This document shows positions 35,201-45,500 of a DNA stretch of 64,000 bases, one piece after another. The notes under the pieces were generated by a model, which ran no database searches, was not told the DNA's origin, and saw only the letters and a list, made by a program, of their open reading frames with translations. This DNA is from Equus caballus (Eukaryota; Chordata; Mammalia; Perissodactyla; Equidae). The stretch covers positions 15,698,001 to 15,762,000 of the forward strand of contig NC_091693.1 in the NCBI RefSeq assembly GCF_041296265.1, read 5' to 3'. Position 1 is the first letter of the stretch; each line of letters opens with the position of its first letter. The position numbers were made by a program, and so were the translations under genes.

Positions 35201-35712
35201 GGGGAAGAAGAGACCCCGGTCCTGTCTGACACGTGTATAAACCACCAAGGGAAGTGGCTCCCCACGTCGGGAGCAGAGTGGGGACTTAGAGCTCGAGGGG
35301 CCCTGACACCCCCGTGTGTCTTCCTCCTGTGCCTCTGAGTATTGTCATCATTCCTGACAACGCCTCCTCCTGTCTCCGCAGGTCAGGCCAGTTACAACCC
35401 TTCCGCTAATGGCGTAAGTGTGATGGTGGAGCTGAGGAGGGTGTGTGGGGTGGGGGGGAGTCCGCCCTGGGGCCTGGGGGTCTGCATTCCCCCCACTCAC
35501 GCCCCCCGCACCTTGGGAAGTGCTGCCTTGGCTTCTAGGGATGGGGAGGGGCCGGGCCTGCGCTCTCTGCACCCTGGGCTTCTCAGGAAGATTGTGTTCC
35601 AAAGGATCCGGAGGCTAAGGTTTGAATGTCCCCCTTCCAGACTGTCTCCTATTCAGCTGTGAACTGTGGTGCCAGCTCTCCCCAGGAAACCCCGACAGAG
35701 GGCACAAGGTGA
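25981..35712 (+). CDS. PVR: PVR (CD155), nectin-like cell-surface receptor
   Basis: PVR binds nectin-3 and vitronectin in adhesion and is the ligand of DNAM-1 (activating), TIGIT and CD96 on NK and T cells. Eight coding exons join with matching splice phases into 417 residues, the same length as the human protein. Order: signal peptide (about 1-26); V-type Ig domain (about 28-148) with Cys pair LPC...NYTC and the nectin-family patches [10 protein letters not shown] and FPEGS; two C-type Ig domains (about 149-251 and 252-340); membrane helix (about 357-378); and a short tail. The tail keeps VSYSAV with Tyr at residue 398, the ITIM of the long human isoform. Several N-glycosylation sites are visible (NAS, NYT, NES, NVT, NTT). 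NECTIN2 was considered, but the 417-residue layout, the ITIM and the CEACAM19 neighbour fit PVR. Confidence 0.96.
26063..28389 (+). other. PVR intron 1
   Basis: Contains an ATTC microsatellite at 26425-26466 with an antisense L2-like tail, and a G-quadruplex run at 26631. MIRs lie near 27270-27390 and 27490-27700 (both antisense, 'tttacagatgaggaaactga') and 27810-27990 (sense, 'tgtgcctcagtttccccatc'). An old L1 3' scrap is at 28095-28205 ('actttaaaatggttcaaatg'). Ends at ccccgcag. Confidence 0.7.
26631..26652 (+). repeat. G-quadruplex-forming run in PVR intron 1
   Basis: Four runs of five, five, five and four G separated by single T bases, on the coding strand about 570 bases after the gene's start codon. 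This is the tightest loop pattern for a parallel G-quadruplex. Confidence 0.85.
28390..28752 (+). CDS. PVR: PVR exon 2: V-type Ig domain
   Basis: Acceptor ccccgcag, donor g|gtgagc at 28753; enters and leaves in phase 1. Reads [13 protein letters not shown] then [10 protein letters not shown], with the core [40 protein letters not shown] and FPEGSRSAS. It matches the ligand-binding domain of human PVR throughout. Very high GC and CpG content makes long open frames on the other strand here; they are shadows. Confidence 0.96.
28753..30626 (+). other. PVR intron 2
   Basis: Begins with about 200 very G-rich bases (28757-28960), with many G triplets capable of quadruplexes. MIR-like sense pieces lie near 29290-29430 ('tgtgcctcagtttcctcatc'). 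Then come an ERE SINE (29703-30016), a sense L2 near 30100-30330 ('gtgaagccctccctgacacc'), and an antisense MIR near 30340-30530 ending in 'gtttgttgagtgactg'. The acceptor is ctctcccag. Confidence 0.7.
29703..30016 (-). mobile_element. ERE SINE, long type, minus strand
   Basis: Flanked by the 13-base target repeat TCAAGATGGTTTT at 29690-29702 and 30017-30029. Inside are T runs, 'gaaagattggccccgagct', 'catagttgtatattttagtt', 'gatctgaaccggtgaaaccc' and the 5' end 'ggccacggtgtcggcccc'. The clean target repeat shows a simple insertion into PVR intron 2. Confidence 0.95.
30627..30935 (+). CDS. PVR: PVR exon 3: first C-type Ig domain
   Basis: Reads [17 protein letters not shown], then [31 protein letters not shown] and [20 protein letters not shown]. 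The Cys pair is ARC...VTC. Phase 1 at both ends; donor c|gtgagt at 30936. Close to human PVR residues in the same exon. Confidence 0.96.
30990..31165 (+). repeat. Degenerate 'TGTCTACACTG' repeat in PVR intron 3
   Basis: The 11-base motif occurs exactly at 30997, 31023 and 31153. Diverged forms lie near 31045, 31073 and 31113, at irregular spacing of about 22-40 bases. This looks like a decayed minisatellite. A single 19-base match to the intron 4 minisatellite unit lies just downstream, at 31186-31204. Confidence 0.65.
31686..31803 (+). CDS. PVR: PVR exon 4: second C-type Ig domain, first half
   Basis: Reads (H)[36 protein letters not shown] then WST. The acceptor is ttcccccag and the donor ac|gtgagt; it enters in phase 1 and leaves in phase 2. 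It matches human [17 protein letters not shown] closely. Confidence 0.96.
31821..32034 (+). repeat. 37-bp minisatellite in PVR intron 4
   Basis: Six head-to-tail copies of a 37-base G-rich unit (31821, 31858, 31895, 31932, 31969, then about 32005). Each has 'gggtctgagggaggagggg'. The array starts 18 bases after the exon 4 splice donor. Copies differ mainly at 'cccct/ctcct' and in one lost G. Confidence 0.95.
32035..32509 (+). other. PVR intron 4, 3' part
   Basis: No repeat is clearly assigned and no extra exon is seen. It ends in the pyrimidine tract 'catttgtctctttcag'. Confidence 0.5.
32510..32658 (+). CDS. PVR: PVR exon 5: second C-type Ig domain, second half
   Basis: Reads [36 protein letters not shown] then [13 protein letters not shown], completing the domain opened in exon 4 (Cys in FIC pairs with LSC). 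The acceptor phase is 2, and the donor g|gtgagg at 32659 leaves phase 1. Confidence 0.96.
32659..33508 (+). other. PVR intron 5 with an old dispersed repeat
   Basis: Positions 32945-33420 hold an old interspersed element: 'attagacagaactctgtcag', 'caggtatggttagatccagg', 'catcccaccagtttagtaat', 'ccaatcacagcagccgggga'. The same landmarks, in the same order, recur in CEACAM19 intron 3 at 49867-50290. The family is not named with confidence. The intron ends in 'cttccctctcttccag'. Confidence 0.65.
33509..33637 (+). CDS. PVR: PVR exon 6: stalk and membrane helix
   Basis: Reads [15 protein letters not shown], then the helix [24 protein letters not shown] and the stop-transfer SRNS. The acceptor is a tandem site, cag|cag, so splicing three bases later would drop one Ala from the stalk. 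In human PVR, skipping or changing this exon gives secreted forms. Donor c|gtgagt at 33638; phase 1 at both ends. Confidence 0.94.
33638..35381 (+). other. PVR intron 6
   Basis: MIR relics lie at 33695-33840, 34195-34390 and 35035-35160 (antisense, 'gaggaaactgaggcacagag') and 34690-34860 (sense, 'gtgactcagtttccccatct'). A sense L2 is at 34430-34640 ('cttcctccaggaagcccacc'). A GAT/GAC microsatellite is at 34898-34926. No extra exon is seen. The acceptor is 'ctgtctccgcag'. Confidence 0.6.
35382..35413 (+). CDS. PVR: PVR exon 7: short cytoplasmic exon
   Basis: Only 32 bases: (R)[10 protein letters not shown]. The acceptor is tctccgcag and the donor ggc|gtaagt, leaving phase 0. The residues SANG match human ...ASANGH just before the ITIM. 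Confidence 0.9.
35641..35712 (+). CDS. PVR: PVR exon 8: ITIM and stop
   Basis: Reads [20 protein letters not shown], then GTR and TGA at 35710-35712, like human HVSYSAV...TEGTR. VSYSAV is an ITIM (VxYxxV) that can recruit SHP-2 once phosphorylated. Acceptor ccccttccag. Confidence 0.96.
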   Translation, partial: TVSYSAVNCGASSPQETPTEGTR

Positions 35713-37290
35713 CAGCATCGGGCCTGAGTGGGAGAGAGACTGGAGCTGGTGGGGACGTGGGCCTCACAGCTGGAGAACCCACCCCCCCACGCCAGTGGAT
35801 GCAGCCTCACTCCCTTGAAAGACACTGGCCACTCTCCCAGTGCCAGACCTCAGGAACGTCCCCTCTACCTCACGACGCAGTGAGCGGGTGCAAGTTCAGG
35901 GGTCCCCAAGACCACCCTCGGCTTCTGTCCCTCCTTAGAAGGCCTCCCAGAATTCAGAAAAGCTGTTACACACACATTTAGGTTTATTAAAATGAAAGGA
36001 TGAGATTAAGATCGGCAAGGGGAAAACGACTCATTGGCCCCAACATAGGGCCGCAGGGTCCAGGAGACACTGGCGTGAGCTCCCAGGTGTCCACTCCCAG
36101 TGGTGTCATACGGGCAGCGCTCACTTCTCCCGGCAGTGACGTGTGACAGCACACAGAGTATTGCCGACTTGCTAGCGGCCAGGGAAGCCCCGCTGAGCCT
36201 CAGTCTCGGGAGTTGTCATTGGGGTCAATCAGGTAGACTCGGCTGACCATTCACGTAGCTGACCTTAGTGTCCGGCATCTCCAGGGGTTGAGCCGATATT
36301 GTGTGGCCCAAGGTCACCACCATCAATTGCACTGTTGGTGTAAACTGTTTGGTGTGGTCCATGGCCCCAGTAAACAAAGACTCCCGGCAGCCAGAACATT
36401 CTAGGGACTTCAAGGTTACTTCCCGGGAGCCAGGGGCAAAGGACGAAATCTCTCTTTGGGCAAAAGTTAATCCTCTCCTGCATAGTGGGGGCCACACGGG
36501 ATGTTCCAACTGCCGGAGAAGTTTTGTAAGAATTTGAGCTCTGGCCTTCGAGCGTCTAAATCTCTGTATCTGTCAAATCTCTGTGGTCACGAGATTTGTC
36601 ACTAAAAGAGAACCAGAGGCTGGAACTCAGCTGCCTAGGGCCATCGGAGGAACAGGAGCAGCTCCTGGAGGCTGTCAGTTCCAGACACCTCCTCCCACCG
36701 AGACTCGGGGCCCCAGGAGAGCATCTGCAGTGTCCTGGGACCGAGACGATGCTGGAGAGTGGGGGCCGGGACCTGCCAAGGAAAGGAAGACGTCGTCTCC
36801 GAAACAAGGAGGAAGCGATGCTGTGTGGGGGACACGGTGCCCTCAGACCAGGATGGGTGCGGCCCCGGACCCGGAGGCTGAGCCGCTCAGATACACCTGA
36901 TGTGTTCCCTTTAAGACGGCCTGCGAGCTTGGGGGCAGGCGCCAGAATTCCGCTCACACAGCTGTCTGCTGGAGGAAATGCCTTAGGAAGATAAGAGCTG
37001 TGGCCACGATGCCAGACAGGAGAGCCAGGCAGGAGCTGTTCTGCAAGAAAAAGAAGGATTTGGGATGCGCTCTGGACAGAGATGAGAGACTGCGGATCCC
37101 AGAAAGGACAGGGAAGAGATGGGAAGGAGGAGGGAGGGGCGCCAAGGCCGGTGGGTCTCCTCGGGGTCGGGAGGCCAAGGGAGATGAGTGGGGGTACTAC
37201 TTACCATAGCTGCCGCATCGACCGTTTGTCTGTTCTCAGCCCCCAAACGCCCCATTAAACTTTATTTATTACACCTCCAGTGGTTGCGTG
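35713..37290 (+). other. PVR 3' UTR, probable
   Basis: Human PVR has a long last exon, and no splice or new gene is seen here. Two ATTAAA signals stand out. The first, at 35986-35991, would give a short tail. The second, at 37254-37259, is followed by GT-rich 'tggttgcgtgcgagg', a good cleavage context. Which is used cannot be told from sequence. Confidence 0.6.
37254..37290 (+). terminator. Candidate distal PVR polyadenylation site
   Basis: ATTAAA at 37254-37259, then an AT-rich gap and 'ggttgcgtgcgaggggg', the usual order of hexamer and GT-rich element. The estimated cleavage point is near 37275. Confidence 0.5.
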
Positions 37291-37700
37291 CGAGGGGGTC
37301 TTTTGGGGGGAATTGGGGAGAGGCTGATTGGCCACCTCATGGATCAGAATCAGAGCCGTGGAGGCAGGAACCTGAATCAAGAAGGCAAGGAGAACACGAG
37401 TCCCCAGCGCATCTTATTTTTCTCTCTCTTTTTCATTTTTTTAACTAGGTAATAGATAAGCATCCCCGAGTCAAAAGTTAGGAAAAATTGTCAGGGGCCC
37501 ATTTTGAGTTGCTTTGCACATCGGATATGAGCTAAGGGTCCAGCGCCGTTCTTTTGCAAGGGGATAATTGCACAGCATCTGAGTGGAATTAATGCCACTA
37601 GGTTGTGCACTTAAAAATGGGCTAAGATGGCAAATTTTTTGTCATCTCTGTTTCCCCACAATTTTTAAAAATTAATAATGTAATACACCAAAAACCATTA
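37291..37700 (+). other. Spacer with old L1 scrap
   Basis: At 37540-37690 an L1M-type 3' end is visible ('gcacttaaaaatgggctaag', 'atggcaaattttttgtcatc'). The preceding 200 bases are unassigned. Confidence 0.55.
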
Positions 37701-38390
37701 GAAGGTACGCTTTCGATGGGGGAATTGTACTACCACGAACTTAGTGGCTTGAAAAACACAAAATTAATCTCTTCCAGTTCTGGAGATCAGAAATCGGAAG
37801 TGAGGGGCCCACCCAGTGGCGTGGTGGTTAAGTTCTCGCCCTCCGCTCCCACGGGCTGGGGTTTGCGGGTTCAAATCTCGAGCGCGGACCTACACACGGC
37901 TCATCAAGCCACGCTGTGGTCGCATCCCACATACAAAATAGAAGAAGATGGGCACAGATGGTCACTCAGGGCCAATCTTCCTCACCAAAAAAGAAAGAAA
38001 GAAATCTGAAGTGAGTCTTCCAGGGCTAAACTTAAGGTGTGGGCAGGACTGTGTTCCTTCTGGAGGCCCCAGCGGAAAATCCTTTCTGGCCTTTTCCAGC
38101 TTCTCGAAGCTGCCTGCATTGCTTGGCTCACAGCCCAGCATCCCAGGGCCTCGTTCCTCCTTTGACCTCCTTGCCTCCCTCTTTCCCTTTTGAGGACACG
38201 TGATTACATTTAGGGCCCACCGGGACCGTGCAGGGTAACCTCCCAACTCAAGATCCTTAACTTAACCATGCCTGCAAAGTCCCTTTTGCCATGTAAGGGA
38301 ACATATTCACAGGTTCCAGGAGTAGGACCTGGATGTCTTAGGGGACCCATTCTTCCACCTGCCTCTCCCATCCTGGGCTCCTGCTCCACC
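37700..38390 (-). repeat. MaLR-type LTR fossil, minus strand
   Basis: 'gtactaccacgaacttagtgg' (first part) and 'gttctggagatcagaaatc' open it. After the SINE it continues with 'ttctggaggccccagcgg', 'ttccagcttctcgaagctgc', 'gacacgtgattacatttagg' and 'cacaggttccaggagtagg'. This order is that of an MLT1/MST-like LTR in reverse. An old fossil with no open frame. Confidence 0.6.
37805..38000 (+). mobile_element. ERE SINE
   Basis: Flanked by a 15-base target repeat, gaaatcNgaagtgag, at 37790-37804 and 38001-38015. Landmarks: 'cccagtggcgtggtggttaa', 'gggtttgcgggttcaaatct', 'gaagaagatgggcacagatg', A tail. It interrupts the MaLR-type LTR, so it is younger than that. Confidence 0.95.
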
Positions 38391-39179
38391 GAGGAGAACT
38401 GTGGCACTACTTTCGGGCAAGTTTATTGACGCAGACACCAAATATATATATATATTTTTTTTCTCCCATGGTAGGTAACATATACACACTGTTCTGCACC
38501 TTGCTTTCGTTACTGAAGGTTTCTGGAAATTCAGAGAGAGTCTCTTTAGTCTTTTTAGAGCCACGTGGTACTCCAGAGGGGGACGTCCAGGACGTTTTTG
38601 ACCAGGTCCCTGTGGACGCACTTCTGTACCGTTTCTGCCCTTTTCCTGTGACGGTGTGATGGTGAATGACCTTGCACACTCAGCCTCGGTATCGGGACAC
38701 ACTCTGGAGGTGCAGCCGCTGGATCAGAGAGCGTGTTCCCCTGTCGTTGTGGTGGATATTGACAGACGGTCCCCCAGAGAAGTCCTGGCCATCTCGGTTC
38801 CTACCAGCCATGGGTGCGACGAGCTGTCTGGGGGGGACGGATCTGTGAATTCCATGGCGCTGGGAGCCAAGCGAGGAGACAGAGTTTTGGTACAAGTGTT
38901 GTATAAATTTCACATAAGGTGGAGAAAACCACCATTACCCATATGGGAGAATGGGGAGGGAGGCTCTGATGGAGATGGTGGAGGGGCTAAAACCACCCCA
39001 AACCCTCCCCCTGCACTGCTGTCCAGAGTAAGGGGGGCGCAAGCCACCTTGAGTTGCTGCAACATCTCAGAAACCTCCGGGCCACAGATTGCTCTGGGGG
39101 GGTGGAGATGCCTGTGCTACTGAAATCCAGCTTAGTAAAAAATGAAGAAGTGGGCCAGGAGTCCCCTCCCTGGTAGATA
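38391..39179. other. Spacer, diverged repeats likely
   Basis: 'gtgcagccgctggatcagag' and 'gaccttgcacactcagcctc' near 38660-38730 suggest a diverged LINE fragment, not named. An AT microsatellite lies at 38444-38456. No exon is seen. Confidence 0.35.
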
Positions 39180-39690
39180 ATCAGAAAACAGGAACTCGGA
39201 CAGACTTGACCCGAATGCTCAGGGCAGCCCAATTCACCAAAAAGTGGGAACAACCCAAATGTCCATCCACTGTGAACGGATAAATCAAATGGGGTGTGTG
39301 CATTCAATGGAATATTATACAGCCATAAAAAGGAACGAGGTGCTGCTCCAGGCTCCAATGTGGAAGAGCCTTGAAAACATTTTGCTGAGTGAAAGAAGCC
39401 AGACACAAAAGACCACATACTGTAGGAGTCCATTTACATGAAATGTCCAGAATAGGTAAATCCATAGAACAGAAAGCAGACTAGTCGTGGCCAGGGCCTG
39501 GGGGGAGGGGGAGTGGGGAGTGACTGTTTAATGGGTTCAAAGTTCCCTTTGGCGTGATAAGAATGTTCTGGAACTAGACAGAGGTGATGGTTGCACAACA
39601 CCATGAGCGTATTAAATGTCACTAAACCGTGCACTTTAAAATGGTTGAAATGGTAAATGCATGTGTGTTTCACCACGAAAAAAAATAATT
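39180..39690 (+). repeat. Old L1 (L1M-type) 3' end
   Basis: 'caacccaaatgtccatccac', 'caatggaatattatacagcc', 'gtgaaagaagccagacacaa', 'ttctggaactagacagaggt', 'gcactttaaaatggttgaaa'. A sense 3' fragment of an ancient L1. Confidence 0.85.
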
Positions 39691-39819
39691 TAAGATTTTT
39701 ATAGAAAAAAAGTGTTTTCATTTCCCCAACTCTCTGTGGCAGGATTTTCAGGAACCAGTTAAATTCATGAAGGGACGAATGGGTGAATTGTTAAAGGAAA
39801 AAATAATATTCTAAGTGGT

Positions 39820-40835
39820 AAAGACAAAAATTACTCAATGGCACCTGTTGAAGCACGAGACGGCAGGCTTTATTCGAGGGGAGGGGCATTGCCAGAGTAT
39901 AGGGACCACCACAGTGGGGTCTTGGGGCGAGGGAGCGAGCTGGGGCTCAGCTCTGAAGAGGCACGGGCGCGTGGGGATGTCTAGCCAAGGAGCAGAGTGG
40001 AGTCAGTCGATGGAAAATTACTAAGATGACACATCAAAGATAAGGGGGGATTCTGGCTAAACCAACCTAACAGGATCTTGCTGGAGGCAGGCCAGGGTGA
40101 TCAGACATCATCCGGGGCCTGGTGGAGGGTCAGGAATCCCATCAGATATGGAGGATGATTCCATATCAAGGGTAGGGGGTTCTGGTTAAACTGGCTCAGG
40201 AGGATTCTTGCTAAAATCGAACAACGCAGAGGTGAGCACAGAAATCTCAAAGGCGGGGGTAGTGGGAAAACAATTCAGAAGAACCTGAGCAGGGTCCAGT
40301 CAATGAGAGAATCCGTCAGTATATAAAAACGTGGTGGCGAGGATGCTTCAGGGGCCAAGAGCAGAAAGCCCCTCCCACCCCCACTCCCCAGGCTGGGATT
40401 AAAAACCAAAAACTGGATGGTCTGGTTCTGGTTCTCTGCTGTTCTGTTTTCCTCCACAGGTTGGCATCCTCCTCAGGCTGGTGCCAAGACGGCTGCTGCG
40501 TGCTGAGCATCACAGCCGGATCCAGACCTAGAGAAACAGCCCGCTGCATCCCCGGGGAGCTTCCCCAGCAGCCTCTCCTCGCGTCTCATTGGCCAGCACC
40601 GCCCATCGCTCAACCAATCCCTGGCCAGAAGAGTGGGACCGCCTGGGAGGCCTGGACCAATCAGAGCTGCCCTCTGGGGCTGGGGAGGAAGAAGGCTGCA
40701 GGTCGGAGGATGCGAGCCCGGCTCTCTGGTATGAGCCGTGACTCTCTCTGCGTGGTTGGAACAGGGTTGAATTTTACGCTCTTACTTTGAGTCCACACTG
40801 TCTAAATTTTCTCTAATAAACCTCGACTTTTCTTT
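39820..40835. repeat. Possible old LTR or other dispersed repeat
   Basis: 'gcacgagacggcaggcttta' at the left reads like an LTR polyadenylation region in reverse. Further right, 'cattggccagcaccgcccat', 'caaccaatccctggccagaa' and 'ggaccaatcagagctgccct' are CCAAT-rich blocks seen in old repeats. AATAAA lies at 40815-40820. Family and limits are uncertain, and no gene is supported. Confidence 0.35.
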
Positions 40836-42481
40836 TAGTAACGCAAAAGGAATCAGTCATTATTTGAGAGAGAGGGAGAGAAGCTTTAGGAACTGGAAAA
40901 TCCAGAATAACCGGCTTTGCTCCATGCCCTGCCTCGCGCTGCTGGCAAAGCCTTTGCTCCTGGGGTTCATCAGAATCCCATCAGAATCCCTTTGAGGGCT
41001 GAACTCCGCTCCTGCCGCATACGGAATTCCCATCAGAACGAGGACCGTGTGGGGAAACTGAGGCTCTCTCCCCTGGGCGGCTACTCTTGGAAATAATTGC
41101 AGGGTTGGCAACAGCCTCTCTTCGGCAGACAGACAGAGGAAGTCTGAAAACTGCAGCAAGAAGGACTGAGGGTAGATCCTGGAGGGATTCTGACCCCGTG
41201 AACACCGCCATGGAACCTTCCAGGCGTTAGGGACCATTCGGAAGTGGGGGATGGGAAACACCTCCGGGGAAAATAACCTCGAGCAGGGTCCCGAGACGGG
41301 GGGCCCGTTGAGCACTCACAAGTGGCTAGTTTGAGGAAGTCAGTGTTTTTAAGGCATTGACTTTTAATTAACTTAAATTTGTATTTTAATAGGCGTACAT
41401 GGCTCATGGCTATGGTACTGGCAAAACCTTGGACCCTCCATCACCCAGGCCCCGGCTCAACAAAACCGCAATGGAGCCCTCCTGCTTCTCCAGCCTCACC
41501 CCCGCACATCCCCTCCCACTCGGCCAGGAGTTTGCAGCTTCTTCAACGCCCCTCAATGGCCGTCTCTGCCTCCAGGCCTTTGCATGTGCTGCTGACGCTG
41601 CCCGGAACACCCCACCCCACCCCACCCCACCATCTGCCTCATCCTACTCCAGGTCTCAGACATCCCCTCCTCCAGGAAGCCCTCCCTGCCCTCAGGCTGA
41701 GTGAGACACCTCCCAGGCCCCGCCCCCCCCACCTCCTCCCTCCCAGCGCTGGTCACCCTGGATCATCATTATCTGGGGATGGGTCTGTCCCCCACCACCG
41801 CACAGAGAACTGTGAGCCCCACTGTGTCCTGAGGGCCCAGATGGAGCTGTCCCAATCATCACTGTCTCCCCAGCACCTCCCAGCTCAGGGCTACGCATAG
41901 GGAGTGTGTGTTGAAATGACTGACTGAATGAATGAATGAATGAATGAAGGGATGCTTTTGAAAAACTATGCTAAGGGCTTTGGAGGGAGCCCACCGCAGG
42001 TCAACTTCCATCTCCACCTACTGGGAGACTTGCCTCTTTCCTTGAGCCTCAGCTTCCCCATCTGTGAAGTGGGAACAGTTCTGCACGGTGGATGCTGGAC
42101 AAGGTGGCACGTGTCGGGCCTGCCTGCCCTGTGGGGGTTGCTCAACCAGACGCCGCCCGGACTGTTGTCCTAATTACTGCTGTTGCTACTGCCAGTCATC
42201 CGAGTGGGAAGGAGAGGCTGAGGGAGTCCAGGAAGCCCCAAGGAGTTCACAGCCACCCTGGAAAACTGGTCCAGCCGGTGTCTGAGTCCGTCCCGGGCAG
42301 CACGGGCGAAGCTCGGGAGCCTGTGGAAAGTGGGCGCTGGGGCTCGGCCGGCCTCGGCCATGTCTCCAAGGGACCCCCAAGGTTCCCGCTGAGCTGGCCC
42401 ACTGCAGACAGCCAGGGCCCAGCCCTCGGGCCCCCTCCGTGCCCAGCAGGTGACCCCTTGGTATCTCCACAGGACGCCAAG
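40836..42481 (+). other. CEACAM19 5' flank
   Basis: L2 in sense at 41480-41930 ('cctccaggcctttgcatgtg', 'cctccaggaagccctccctg'), a TGAA microsatellite at 41927-41947, and a MIR-like piece at 41950-42200. Just before the ATG, 'gtatctccacag|gacgccaag' looks like a splice acceptor, so a non-coding first exon probably lies upstream here. I cannot place it. Confidence 0.5.
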
Positions 42482-42536
42482 ATGGAGACTCCCGTGGGGG
42501 CCCAGTGCTGCTTCTCAAAGGGCCTCCTGCTCTCAG
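42482..42536 (+). CDS. CEACAM19: CEACAM19 exon 1 (coding): signal peptide start
   Basis: METPVGAQCCFSKGLLLS, like human MEIPMGTQGCFSKSLLLS. ATG at 42482 in 'gccaagATGg', a strong context. Donor g|gtaagg at 42537, phase 1. Confidence 0.94.
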
Positions 42537-45500
42537 GTAAGGAGGAAACCTACCCTCCGAGAGAAGGTGGGACTTAGCCAGGACGCTGAGGTCTCCTCTT
42601 GGAAGAGGAGAGGGACTGTCAGGAAAGACAAAATTATGAGAGTAAGATGGCGGGGGGAGGGGGGGCAGCAGAATCACAATCCCATCCCCATTTTACCTAC
42701 GGAATGTTCTAGAATGTAAGGACCATGAGGGCAGGAATTTATTTGTATTTGATTGCCTGCTGTATCCCCAGTGCCTAGAAATCTGGAAAACTTTAGACAT
42801 ATCATATACACAATTGATATTATGGCATAAATAATAAATATGCATATAATCGTTGGTTAGATGAATGAATGGATGGATGAATTCAGAGAGTCCATGTATT
42901 TAGAAGCGGGCCACATGGCATCTCAGGGCAGAAAAACCTTCTGAAGGAAGGGGATGGCAAATCTGTGGCATTTGTGCCTGGGTTCCCACTCCTGTACCCA
43001 GGGCAGACATCACTAATCAATCTCAGCATGCAGAGTCCTTGCCCCCAGATGAGAACCTATAGGGAGGAGAACACCGTGGTCCCCGTCTGACATCTCTGAT
43101 CTCAGGCCTCCCCTGTAACTCCTCGCAGCCTCCATCTTGGTCCTCTGGGCCCCCCAAGGCTCCTGGGCTGCCCTCCACATCCAGAAGATTCCAGAGCACC
43201 CTCAAAAGAACCAGGATCTTCTCCTGTCTGTCCAGGGCGTCCCAGAAACCTTCCAGGACTTCAACTGGTACCTGGGGGAGGACGCCTACGGCGGCACGAG
43301 GCTCTTCACCTACATCCCGGGGCTGCAGCGGCCCCAGAGGGACGGCAGCGCCATGGGGCAACGAGACATCGTCGGCTTCCCCAACGGCTCCATGCTGCTG
43401 CGTCGCATCCAGCCCGGTGACAGCGGCACCTACCAGGTCGCTGTCACCGTCAACCCCGCCTGGACCATGCGGGCCAAGACTGAGGTTCAGGTGGCCGGTG
43501 AGTGTGGGCGCTGGGGGAGGCAGTGGGGCGGCTGACGTATCGCAAGCAGCTACGACATGCCGGACCCTGTGCAAACACCCCATTCCATCCTCTCCTTCGT
43601 CCCCCCAACACACCTTGCTTGAGGACTTCCTGCGTGCCGGCCCCGGGGACATCATTTACTCCTCACCGGCATTAACTCATGATATGTTATTGAATGCCTA
43701 CCTTGAGCCAGACACCAAACCGGCCCTGGAGAAGGTGCCGTCTCATTTACTCCTTGCCTGCATTAATTAATGAAATATTTATTGAGCCCCTATGCTGTGC
43801 CTGGTCCTGCATCATTCAATCTTTATGTTCATAAGTCAAGTATTTATTGATGAATCCACTTTGGGCAGAAACTAGAGATGAGGGGGTGGACAAGAACAAT
43901 AGTCAACATCTCTTGGACCAGGGAGTGGTTTTTTTTGTTTGTTTTTGTTTTTTGCTGAGGAAGATTGGCTCTGAGCTAACATCAATTGCCAATGGTCTTC
44001 CTTTTTTTTTTTTTCTCCCCGAAGTCCCAGTACATAGTTGTATATTCTAGTTGTAGGTCATTCTAGTTCTTCTATGTGGGACGCCACCACAGCATGGCCT
44101 GATGAGCGTTGTGTAGTCCCCACCCAGGATCCAAACCGGTGAACCCTGAGCCACCGAAGCAGAGTGTGCAAACTTAACTGCTGTACCACCGGGCTGGCCC
44201 CCCTAGCAAGTGTTCTGAACACTGGCCCTGGAGCATAGTTTCTCCACCGGGCACTATTGACGTTTTGGACTGGCTCATCCTCTGAGTAGGGGGCCGTTCC
44301 GTGCACCGTGGGATGTTTAGCGGCATCCTTGGCCTCTGCCCTCTAGAGGCTGGCAGGGTCCCTCCCAGTCGTGACAACTAAAAATGTCTCCAGACGTTGC
44401 CAAATGTCACCCCTGCCCTCTGTGAACTCATCTGTATCTTTACAAACTCCATGAAACGTTACGTGCCAATTATATCTTGATAAGCCGAGGGGGGAGCCAT
44501 CACTTCTCAACGCCCCCCGCTGACCTGTCACTCAGCGCGTCTGTGCCCCGAGGACTCTGCTCGCCCTTGACCTGTGTGATGTCCACAGTGTGATCTAAGT
44601 CATCAGTTCACAGTTCGGTCTCATGAGAACAGTATTTCTTCAAAGTGAGAGAAATAGAACATGGTCATCCTTTTATCACCAGCCCTGGGGGGCTCGTGGT
44701 TCAGATTTGGGGCTCTCACCACCACGACCTGGGTTCGTCTCCCGGTCAGGGAACCACACCACCCTTCTGTCGGTCGGTTGTCACGCTGTGGCAGCCGCGT
44801 GTGGCTGCGATGCTGGAAGCTGTGTCACCAGGATTTCAAACACCAGCAGGGTCCCCCGTGGTAACAGGTCTCAGTGGAGCTTCCAGACTAAGATGGACCA
44901 GGAAGAAGGACCTGGCCACTCACTCCCGAAAAAATTGACCATGAAAACCCTATAAACAGCAGCAGGGAGTGTCTGATCGAGCGCTGGAAGGGGAGAGGGT
45001 GGCCCAGAAGGACCAGGCAGGCTCCGCTCTGCTGTCCACGGGTCACCAGGAGTCGGAATTGACTCCATGGAACTAACGACATCCTTTCATCAGCCACAGT
45101 GTGAGACATGATACATTCTCAAGCCATGTTTGTTGAATAAACAAATACTGTAAATAATGAAAACTTAAAAAAAACAAAAACGCTCCACGACACAAACGCC
45201 ATCATCATCCCCATTTTACAGATGGGGAAACTGAGGCAAAGGAAGGGGTAGAGCTGGGATTTGAGCCATGAAATCACCGTGCCAGAGTCTGGGAGCTTGA
45301 CCACTTCCTTTCAAAGCAGAGAAAGGGGGAAAAAATCTCCCTCCCTTCATTCCGATGTGGGCTGCTGACAATGAACATGCAAATCATAAATTAAGACCGT
45401 GTTTCAGAGAGAGAGACAGTGACAATAATAGTCATAGCTAACATTATTCACTGCTTGTCATGTGCCAGCTTTACCTATAGTGACTCATTTAATCCTTATT

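Noticed and set aside
25981-35712. NECTIN2 or another nectin instead of PVR
   Set aside because: Exon phases give 417 residues, the tail has VSYSAV at Tyr 398, and CEACAM19 follows directly; all fit PVR.
40270-40835. Gene promoter with TATA ('agtatataaaaacg') and three CCAAT boxes
   Set aside because: The CCAAT-rich blocks resemble an old interspersed repeat, and no exon follows.
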